Translations under genes and position numbers: made by a program
Assembly: GCF_051622035.1 (NCBI RefSeq)
Contig: NC_135356.1
Coordinates: forward strand, 16,389,793 to 16,453,792
Reading direction: 5' to 3'
Length of the DNA: 64,000 nt
Origin: Arctopsyche grandis
Lineage: Eukaryota; Arthropoda; Insecta; Trichoptera; Hydropsychidae
Notes under the pieces: model-generated
What the model saw: the letters and a program-made list of their open reading frames with translations, nothing else
Told to the model about the DNA's origin: nothing
Databases searched by the model: none
Part shown: one piece after another, positions 34,520-42,434 of the stretch
Numbering within the stretch: position 1 is the first letter of the stretch
How the letters are laid out: each line of letters begins with the position of its first letter

Positions 34520-34805
34520 TGAAGAGTATTCAGAGGTAAGTGGAGTCAGGTCGAGGTACATGAAAACACGCAGGCAGGTTCCAAGTCTTTATTGCTGCTC
34601 GTCCGGTGGAGTTCACGATCCGAATGCCACCGTTCGAGAGCGCACCATACTTATAAATACTCAGCGCTCAGCGCATACACGTAAATGTGTATAGTCATTG
34701 GTCAAGGAGTCTGGTGCAGCCATTGGCCGCAACGCCCGACTCCACCATTGGTCGGCGTCACCATGACGTCACCGGTCTACGGGCGTGTCTCTTAATAACT
34801 TTACA
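34520..34805 (-). repeat. Gypsy 3' LTR (family b), 286 bp
   Basis: The minus strand starts TGTAAAGTTATTAAGAGACA and ends GAATACTCTTCA. It has a TATA-like TTTATAAGTA and an AATAAA signal (GCAATAAAGACTTGG). The adjoining purine tract CTTAGGGGAGTTA marks it as the 3' LTR. Confidence 0.88.
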
Positions 34806-34921
34806 TAACTCCCCTAAGAGAGATCGTCCCGATCGACCCATTAATTATACAAGTTAAAGTTACAGTAAAACAAAATTATAAACAGTTACACTGAAAACAA
34901 TTACACTTAAAACAATTACAG

Positions 34922-36158
34922 TCAATATTCGACGGCCTTATACCTTGCGAGTCTATCAAGGTGCACCACCATTAATCGGTTTGAGCCGTCGAATTCTCTG
35001 CGTATACGATACACTACGTCACTCAGTTTGGTCACTATGATGTACGGTCTTTCCCACAGCGATTGCAGCTTTGGTGAAAGCCCTGGAGTCTTGGCAGGGT
35101 TGTACAGCCATACTCGGTCACCTGTTTCGTACGCCGGTTCGGTTCTGCGGACATCGTATCGCGTCTTCATATGGCTATTCTGCATCCGGAGGTGGGCTCT
35201 GGCGAACCGATGTACCTTGGCCATGTCTTCGGTCAACTTCGTGGTATATCGGTGTGGATCCTGAGGTTCGCTGTCTGGTGGAGGGCCCCCATATAGTAGG
35301 TCCGCCGGCATGCGCAGTTCTCGTCCGTACATCATGGCTGCTGGTGATGCTCCTGTCGCATCGTGTTGGGCCGCTCTATAGGCCACGAGGAAGTGCGGAA
35401 CCAGCGTGTCCCAGTTGTCCTGCTCCTCGTTGACGAACTTCGTCAAGTGCGCCCGCATGGTTCGATTGAGTCGCTCGACCATTCCATTGGACTGAGGTCG
35501 GTACGGTGTTGTTCTCGTTTTGTGGACGCCCAGCCGGTCCAGTGCCTGACGAAACAACTTTGACTCGTTTCGTCCCTGGTCAGAGTGCAGCTCGTTCGGG
35601 ACGCCTAGCTGCGTGAACACTTGTTCTACTAGGGCGTCTGCTACGGTCTCTGCCTCCTGGTTTGGTAGTGGAATCGCTTCCGGCCACTTCGTGAAGTAGT
35701 CCATAGCCACCAGTATGTATCGGTTTCCTCGTTCGGTGGCCGGGAGTGGACCCAGAATGTCGACTGCCATTCGTTGTAGTGGCGTCCCCGAAAGGTACGG
35801 TTGAAGTGCCCCTCGATTCCTTCGGTGTGGTCCGTTGTGGGCCCCGCACTGTGCGCATCGTTCGCACCACTGGGTGACGTCGATTCGACACGTCGGCCAG
35901 TAATATTTTTGGCGCACGTTTCGGTACGTTTTGTGGATACCGAAGTGGCCCCCCGTGGGTGCGTTGTGCATCTCCCACATGATTTCGGGTATCTTCTCAG
36001 TCGGCACGACCAGCTGCTTTGTGTGACGTGTTCCCGCGGTGTTCTCCCATCTACGGTACAGCTTACCGCCTTCCACCTCCAATGCGTCCCATTGGGTCCA
36101 CAGGATTTTCAGTTCCTGCTCCTCAGCAGACACTGTTTCCCACGGTGATCTCGTTCCG
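34922..36158 (-). CDS. Ty3/Gypsy integrase, catalytic core intact
   Basis: Integrase would join element cDNA to the genome. The open frame begins at the linker LPNEMTN (36214) and ends RYKAVEY-stop. The N-terminal HHCC zinc-binding motif is visible (GGHFGIHKTYRNVRQKYYW then CERCAQC). The DDE core shows MAVDILGPL (Asp), ELHSDQGRN (Asp) and SNGMVERLNRTM (Glu), all present. The C-terminal part has YETGDRVWLYNPAKTPGLSP and a GPY/F-like WERPYIIVTKLSDVVYRI, then VVHLDRLARY. There is no stop or frameshift in about 410 residues. It is separated from RNase H by an LTR and has no RT, so it is part of a defective pol. About 79 bp of its C-terminal coding recurs at 12476-12554. Confidence 0.92.
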
Positions 36159-36355
36159 GCGTTCTTCCACTCGACGATTTTGTCGATCGTCGTGTTTGTC
36201 ATCTCGTTGGGCAAGATCCCTACGAGGGCTACTCGTGCTTCCGGTTCTGCGGGTTCTACTGGTTCCGTTCAGGCCAAGTCGTTTTCTTGATCGGTTGTCT
36301 CTGCGCGTGAGCATTTGGGACACTTCCGTACACGGTGAACGATAGCTTCAGCAGC
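36159..36355 (-). pseudogene. RNase H-integrase linker with an in-frame stop
   Basis: It contains CPKCSRAETTDQE, then a stop, then PVEPAEPEARVALVGIL leading into the integrase frame. It was probably once continuous with ADALSRRPC of the RNase H, now separated by LTR a. Confidence 0.7.
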
Positions 36356-36641
36356 TGTAATGTGTGTAGATGTATGGATGACCAATGGCTGTGTGTGTGT
36401 GTGTCGTCGTCTCTCGTTCAGCTCGCTCTGGAGCACGTGCTGGAACAGTGCCTGTGCCCCTTTGTGGCGGGGGCTGTGGATGAGTAAGCTGGCTGGTCAG
36501 GCAAGGTAGACCAGCCACGCCAAGACCGTCTCGGCCGGCGGATGGCGGGCGTCTCAGTTTGTCAGATGAGCGCGCCTCGTAAAATGAGTGCGCGCCCGTG
36601 AGAGCCCAAAACACGGCCATGTGGGTTTTTTGGCTCGGACA
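36356..36641 (-). mobile_element. LTR a, second copy, nested in Gypsy pol
   Basis: Identical to 33575-33860. Here both sides belong to the same Gypsy family (integrase linker at left, RNase H at right), supporting insertion of another element between RRPC and CPKC followed by loss of all but one LTR and its polypurine tract. Confidence 0.78.
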
Positions 36642-36689
36642 TACTCCCCGGGTTGGAATAAATATAAATATAAATAAATATTTCAAGAA

Positions 36690-36977
36690 TCAACATAAAC
36701 AATTCAAATGATACAGATAAGAGGTCTTTGCAATCATTTGCAAAGCTAATATGTTGACACACGGCCTTCGCGATAGTGCGTCCGCGTTCCCGTGCTTTAT
36801 CCCCGGTCGATGAATGATGGTCACGTTGTACTGGCCCAGAATTTCCAGCCACCTCGCCAACTGGCCCCCCGGTCTTTTGAAGTTCTTCAGCCACGTTAAC
36901 GCTGAGTGGTCGGTTCGTAACGTGAACTTCGAGCCCGATAGGTAGTGGTGGAAGTGTTGAATGGCTTTAATTGCCGC
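36690..36977 (-). pseudogene. Gypsy RNase H fragment, second copy
   Basis: Same protein and same satellite fusion as 33909-34196. The identical stretch (33377-34329 and 36158-37110) shows duplication of the whole joined unit after the fusion formed. Confidence 0.88.
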
Positions 36978-37247
36978 CAATTTGGTGAATTGAATTGTGT
37001 CCACCTTTTCACTGAACTGTTTCAAAGTTAATGCTCATAATACATCTAATACATAATATTAATTAAAGACTCTAATGTCAACGATCCTAAGCAGATAGTG
37101 TGTGGTTATTCCACAGGTTTTACCAGATGTTCTATTAATTATTCACTCTTGGCTTTCAATAGACTTGACCAATTTGGTGAATTGAATTATGTCCACCTTT
37201 TCACTGAACTGTTTCAATGTAAATGCTCATAATACATCTTATACATA
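36978..37247. repeat. Satellite module, about 193-bp tandem units
   Basis: A partial unit is followed by a full unit (37029-37221) and the start of a third, which is interrupted at TACATA by the gag-only element. Confidence 0.88.
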
Positions 37248-37447
37248 TAGGATCCGGATGTGAAGGATTCCAAGTGAAACGCGCAGATTAAGTCAGAACT
37301 ATTTATTGTACACGCTCTTCGGGCTTGTCCTCCAACAAGTGACCATAACAACACGCATCCGGTCTTTCCCATGCATACCACACTCATACTTTATCCCTTG
37401 CAGTTTGACCAACCACAATTACGGCTCGTTTAAAAATCATTCCTACA

Positions 37448-38400
37448 TTTCGGTCATTCCTGACTGTCATTCGCCCTCGGATGACATTCTGTCTTTTATA
37501 TTTTTACAGCATTTCATCTCACATTCTTTTACATTTCATCTTCTACTCTATACAATGTATCATCTTACATTCTTTTAAAACATTTCCTCTATCATCCTCA
37601 ACAATGTTTCATCTCACATTCTTTTACATTTCATTTTCCACTCTATACAATGTATCATCTTACATTCTTTTAAAACATTTCCTCTATCATCCTCAACAAT
37701 GTTTAATCTTCCATTCCATAAAATCATCTTATATTCTTCTAAACATGCTTTCAATTGTCACAATTACAATTTAAATCACAATTACAATCATCATCACAAC
37801 TACATTTCAATACACTTATACATCAATCATTTTACAATTTACATAACAATTACAATTATAACAAATTAATCGTTACACATTTCACTACAAATCAATTTTT
37901 ACATTTCAACACAATTCAATCTTCAATAAAGTTACACATCACAATCATCACAATTAAAATTTAAAATTATTTCAAGCAATACAAAACAGAAAGGTCAATA
38001 CCTTTACAATGACAAGTTAAATCTTTACATTGGAAACAATCACATTTTAAAACATTACTAGAATTAGCAATAAAACATTAAAATCAATACCTTTACAATG
38101 ACAGGTTAAATCTTTACATCGGAAACAATCACATTTTAAAACATTACTAGAATTAGCAATAAAACATTAAAATCAATACCTTTACAATGACAGGTTAAAT
38201 CTTTACACCAGAAACAATCACATTTTAAAACATGATTCAATGTACCAAGCACTTCCCAAAAAATACTAGAATAAGCAATAAAACATTACACTTTTCAATC
38301 ATCAAATTACAAGTAAGGCTTAACTAAAAACCCTCCAGGTCTTTCACTTATTCTCTAATTCACAAACGCACACTTAACTTCCATCGGTACAACTTAAATA
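37448..38400. repeat. AT-rich tail with two minisatellites in the gag-only element
   Basis: Two 95-bp units lie at about 37515-37705 (CATCTCACATTCTTTTACAT...CAACAATGTTT). Three units of about 90 bp lie at about 37994-38255 (starting TCAATACCTTTACAATGACA). The short frames here are low-complexity and not coding. Confidence 0.8.
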
Positions 38401-40065
38401 CTATCCAATGCCCGTGGCGATTCTCCTTGAGCATCCGATGAATCTGCCGTCACCCCACAGATTTTCTGCTAGTAATTTACCATAAATGAAGTCAACACAT
38501 ATTGGTTCTGGCTCACTGATACATCCAGTAAGTCTTTTCTCAATCCATGGTTCCATTTTCTTTTCCATTGAATTAACATCAATCCGACTACGACCAAGCT
38601 TGAAAGTGAATACAGTGTCTTTTGGTGTTGAAATTTTGACTGGGTCCCTTAATCCTTCTTGTGATTTAGCCATATCTTTCTCTTTGTCTTTATGTTTTTC
38701 CTTTTCTTTATTCTCATCTTCAGAATTCTTCAAATGACTACAATCCTTAGATCCTTTTCCAAATTGATCATCGGGTGGTTCATCTGTATTTGAAAACGGT
38801 ATGTCTCCGTAGTCCCAAAGTCTTCTTCTTTGCAATCCATCACCGTCCATACTTCCATCAGCCAGGTTCACACCTCCATCAGCCATGTTCGCATCGTCCT
38901 CTTCATCATTGGAAACAATGAGTTCTCTTTGAGCAGACATCTCTCGTGAAGCCCGTTGCTGCAAAGGTCTTTTTCTGTGCAAACCATCACTGTTCACACT
39001 TACATCAGCCAGGTTCACACCTCTATCAGCCATGTTTGCATCGTCCTCTTCATCATTGGAAACAATGAGTTCTCTTTGAGCAGACATCTCTCGTGAAGCC
39101 CGTTGCTGCAAAGGTCTTTTACATGCCTGTTGCCACACTTCCTTACGATCCCTCATGTCTTGCTCTTTTTTCCTCCTCGGCAGACTCCGTTCTAAGTTAA
39201 CCTCCATCAAAACACACGGTTTTTTAACACATTTCACTTTGCTGCCGTCAATGCACATAAGAACGGATTCTGTGATAGGGCTACCCAACAGGGCGGCACC
39301 CGGGATACTGACTTCTTTTCTTATTTCTTCTTGTATTGTCAAGACAGTCTTTGTTTTGGTGCTGTTACATTGAGCTGATATGTGCCCAAACTCGTTGCAA
39401 TTGAAGCAGCGGGTTCCTCTCGTCTTAAACCTACAGTCGGCTGCTAAATGACCACGTCCACCACAATTGTAGCATCGTGAACTCAGTCTTTCTCGGTTTT
39501 CACGGTTTCTCACGGATCCCGTCACCCTGGGTTCGTCGTCTGGTGTTTCACCGGCCCCACTTGAATCGGAGTCAATGGGCCCTGCTTGTGCAAGCATTTC
39601 TCGTTCTTCAAAGACGAGCTCTTCGTCATCCCACTGGAACTCTTCTATCAGTTTCTGCTTAAGGATAGTCCATGATGTAATTATCCCTTCTGAATCCAGG
39701 AACATTCTCGCTGTTCCTACGCAATATATTCTCCCGTAGACCAGTTGCTCCAGGGGCGTCCAGTGGAAGAACTTCGCAAATTCTTCCATGCGCACAATCC
39801 ACTGGCTGATTGGCACACCGCCGATCCCCTTAAACCGTGGCGCGTATGTCTCGAATTTGTCTCTGTCAAAATATGGCACTTCGTCTTCTTCTTCCTCTTC
39901 ATCGTCGTCGTCATCATCTTCGTCTAAGTCCGCGAACCTCTGCATCTCCACGACAGTTAGCCGACGTAAAACTGACGCTGATAATGGCGCTATCGTTCTG
40001 GATATCATCATCGTCGTGTGGCGTGTTCGCTGACGTGACGTCACCGACTTCCGCATTCTCGTCAT
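38401..40065 (-). CDS. Gag-like protein with two CCHC zinc knuckles
   Basis: 554 residues, with the start about 105 bases inside the 5' LTR. Features in order: a basic N-terminus; an acidic run of Asp then Glu (about residues 47-62); a capsid-like region (ISQWIVRMEEFAKFFHWTPL, then LVYGRIYCVGTARMFL) resembling Ty3/Gypsy Gag; two knuckles, CYNCGGRGHLAADC (198-211) and CFNCNEFGHISAQC (220-233); a 49-residue tandem duplication (316-364 and 365-413, from KRPLQQRASREMSAQRELIV); a Lys/Glu-rich low-complexity patch; and a C-terminal region of unknown type. It would package element RNA. No protease active site (D-T/S-G) is seen. The uninterrupted frame suggests recent selection or youth. Confidence 0.85.
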   Translation of the reverse strand: MTRMRKSVTSRQRTRHTTMMISRTIAPLSASVLRRLTVVEMQRFADLDEDDDDDDEEEEEDEVPYFDRDKFETYAPRFKGIGGVPISQWIVRMEEFAKFFHWTPLEQLVYGRIYCVGTARMFLDSEGIITSWTILKQKLIEEFQWDDEELVFEEREMLAQAGPIDSDSSGAGETPDDEPRVTGSVRNRENRERLSSRCYNCGGRGHLAADCRFKTRGTRCFNCNEFGHISAQCNSTKTKTVLTIQEEIRKEVSIPGAALLGSPITESVLMCIDGSKVKCVKKPCVLMEVNLERSLPRRKKEQDMRDRKEVWQQACKRPLQQRASREMSAQRELIVSNDEEDDANMADRGVNLADVSVNSDGLHRKRPLQQRASREMSAQRELIVSNDEEDDANMADGGVNLADGSMDGDGLQRRRLWDYGDIPFSNTDEPPDDQFGKGSKDCSHLKNSEDENKEKEKHKDKEKDMAKSQEGLRDPVKISTPKDTVFTFKLGRSRIDVNSMEKKMEPWIEKRLTGCISEPEPICVDFIYGKLLAENLWGDGRFIGCSRRIATGIG

Positions 40066-40371
40066 CGCGCGCGCGTCCTAACCTCAACTGTCAAAACTCC
40101 GCGTCGTCGTCTGACCGCTTCTGGCTGTCACTCGAAATGTCTTCAGGCATCCCGGACAAAGCCCCCAAATATAGGATCCGGATGTGAAGGATTCCAAGTG
40201 AAACGCGCAGATTAAGTCAGAACTATTTATTGTACACGCTCTTCGGGCTTGTCCTCCAACAAGTGACCATAACAACACGCATCCGGTCTTTCCCATGCAT
40301 ACCACACTCATACTTTATCCCTTGCAGTTTGACCAACCACAATTACGGCTCGTTTAAAAATCATTCCTACA

Positions 40372-40622
40372 TACATAATATTAATTAAAGACTCTAAAGT
40401 CAACGATCCTAAGCAGATAGTGTGTGGTTATTAAACAGCTTTTACCAGATGTTCTATTAATTATTCACTCTTGGCTTTCAATAGACTTGACCAATTTGGT
40501 GAATTGAATTATGTCCACTTATTCACTGAACTGTTTCAATGTCATTGCTCCGCGATAGTAATATCCGATTTGAAATTTATTTTGTTACTAATCATAGTAA
40601 TATATTATTATAATGTTAATAT
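40372..40622. repeat. Satellite module
   Basis: The right-hand remainder of the unit split by the gag-only element. It closely matches 34270-34519. Confidence 0.88.
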
Positions 40623-40908
40623 TGAAGAGTATTCAGAGGTAAGTAGAGTCAGGTCGAGGTAAATGAAAACACGCAGGCAGGTTCCAAGTCTTTATTGCTG
40701 CTCGTCCGGTGGAGTTCACGATCCGAATGCCACCGTTCGAGAGCGCACCATACTTATAAATACTCAGCGCTCAGCGCATACACGTAAATGTGTATAGTCA
40801 TTGGTCAAGGAGTCTGGTGCAGCCATTGGCCGCAACGCCCGACTCCACCATTGGTCGGCGTCACCATGACGTCACCGGTCTACGGGCGTCTCTCTTAATA
40901 ACTTTACA
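40623..40908 (-). mobile_element. Solo Gypsy LTR (family b)
   Basis: 286 bp, nearly identical to 34520-34805, flanked by ATAT on both sides (40619-40622 and 40909-40912). The sequence resumes as GTACAGCGTTATAGG, the normal continuation of the module. This is the product expected from LTR-LTR recombination. Confidence 0.93.
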
Positions 40909-40976
40909 ATATGTACAGCGTTATAGGAAAAATAGCTCAAAAACCTATTTTTAATTCTTTTGTTAATTATCTTTAA

Positions 40977-41374
40977 TTAATTTTGGAATACATCAGATGA
41001 TGGATAACATAGTCCACCCAAATTGCGCAAATTAATGAGCTTGTGAAACCACATTTCTTCTGTTGCTAACAGACTTGCAATACAGTCTTCACATTTAATT
41101 TTTTTCATTAATAATCGAACTACACACCCCGAGATGTAACCGATAATTTGGCGACTATTATCTGACAACATTTGCGAAACTAATTCATAAGTCAAAAATT
41201 TTGACGTTGTTTCGCTATATCCTATTTCAACAACATTTTCATCAATTTCATCCTCAAAACGATATTTTGAAGACGTTTGATTGATTTGTTGAATAGCTGA
41301 TGTACAATTTAGTATAGTAATATTTTCAAGAGGTATGCAGTTTCCATTAAATGAAGATCTTAGTACTAGGTGGT
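40977..41374 (-). pseudogene. P-type transposase C-terminus (3' part, before BEL insertion)
   Basis: The frame reads, from the BEL junction, NHLVLRSSFNGNCIPLENIT, then FEDEIDENVVEIGYSETTSK and YISGCVVRLLMKKIKCEDCI, ending DVFQN-stop at 40977. The GCVVRxLxKKIKCxxC motif is typical of the C-terminal zinc-like segment of THAP9/P-type transposases. The upstream coding continues on the far side of a BEL/Pao insertion (seen complete in C at 63567-64000). The longer frame in this region (to 41711) is an artefact of read-through into the LTR. Confidence 0.88.
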
Positions 41375-42017
41375 TGTACAGACTCCAGGGATGTTCAACT
41401 CGAGAGCACCCCGGAAGTCGGTTTCTTAGAAGCTCGTGGTAAGCGTGGGCGGGGCTGGTTTCCTCCAAGGGATCCACAGGTCGTCGTCTGCGGTCTGGTC
41501 TCTGCTGCTGTCGGCTCGGCTCGATGTATATCTCTCTCTCTCTCGTACAGTGTGCGTAAGTGAGGGTGATACGGGACAAAGGCGGGAAATTGAATAGTAA
41601 TGAAAACAGGTTATAATTCTGTTTGTATGGTGACTGTATTTTATATATATATGTATATACAGAGATCAAGCAGGGGGGAGTCCGACTTGAAATTAGCGCG
41701 CACGTGTTCAAGAGGTTATGGTAACCTCACTCAACCACGTGGCTCCGTGATCTGACTTCGACGAAGAGAGACCAGGAATTCCTCACTTCTCACCGGACGT
41801 ATACTGAAGCTGTACTTCCAGTATCGTCTGCCGATCAAGGCTGAGCTGATCGGGACTCGGTGGTGGGAACCAACTCGGTAGCGAACAGAGATGTTCACTC
41901 GACCGACGCGGAAAACGAATAGAATGCGGGGACGCGCGCTCGGCGCCGATCTCCCTCCAAACCGGCTCCTTTGGTCGTAACGCCACGAAAGCTGACCATG
42001 AAGACTTGGTCGGAACA
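41375..42017 (-). repeat. BEL/Pao 3' LTR, 643 bp
   Basis: On the + strand it starts TGTACAGACTCC and ends CTTGGTCGGAACA. It contains a CT run, a TATATATAT/TATA region read as a promoter on the minus strand, and the purine tract CCAACGGGGGGAGTA immediately upstream on the minus strand. Confidence 0.9.
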
Positions 42018-42434
42018 TACTCCCCCCGTTGGAAGTCAGAGGATCGAATTCCAAAACAAACAAGAATTAATGGTGCACAAGCGATAAGCAAAAAAATAAC
42101 AACAAAATAAAAAACAACACAACAAAATAACCCAGTCAGCAAACAAAATAACATTAGTCCACCGTCAGTTTCCCATCCTACATAAGCAGCTGACTAAGCC
42201 GGCAAGAAACAAACAAAAAATAGACAAACAAACAACCAAAACACCAACAAATAACCAACACCAATGCTAGGTAACAATATTGTTCAATCGTTATATGTCC
42301 CAATCTATCCTGATAGCTCTATTACAAAGCACCAATCAAACCAACAAGAGAAGCATAAAAGAAAAGCAACTCAAAAACTTAAGTTAAAACACATAAACTG
42401 AATCCACAACACAGATACAAACAACGCGCCAACT
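42018..42434. other. A-rich non-coding 3' region of the BEL element
   Basis: C/A-rich on the + strand with CAACAAAATAAA-type runs. It lies between the ORF stop and the 3' LTR. No gene was seen. Confidence 0.7.

Larger units (their letters stand above)
34520..36977 (-). mobile_element. Truncated Ty3/Gypsy element, family 2
   Basis: From left (3') to right the order is: LTR b (34520-34805), polypurine tract (about 34806-34818), integrase (34922-36158), linker, an intruding LTR a (36356-36641), RNase H end (36690-36977). The 5' half (gag, protease, RT, 5' LTR) is lost, replaced by the satellite at 36978. The left flank ATAT is the same site used by the solo LTR at 40623. Confidence 0.85.
37248..40371 (-). 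mobile_element. Gag-only non-autonomous LTR retrotransposon
   Basis: It has two near-identical LTRs of 200 bp: 37248-37447 (3') and 40172-40371 (5'). The target-site duplication TACATA is at 37242-37247 and 40372-40377, inside a satellite unit. On the minus strand each LTR starts TGTAGGAATG and contains CAATAAATAG (polyadenylation signal). The primer-binding region just inside the 5' LTR reads TTTGGGGGCTTTGTCCGGGA. The interior holds a single gag-like ORF and a 900-bp AT-rich non-coding tail, with no protease, RT or integrase. It must depend on another element's enzymes. The 3' polypurine tract is weak. Confidence 0.88.

Noticed and set aside
35071-35433. Plus-strand ORFs of 120, 115 and 108 residues over the integrase
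   Set aside because: These are antisense shadows of the minus-strand integrase with no recognisable domain.
40977-41711. 244-residue single protein
   Set aside because: The upstream half is LTR sequence; only 40977-41374 is transposase coding.
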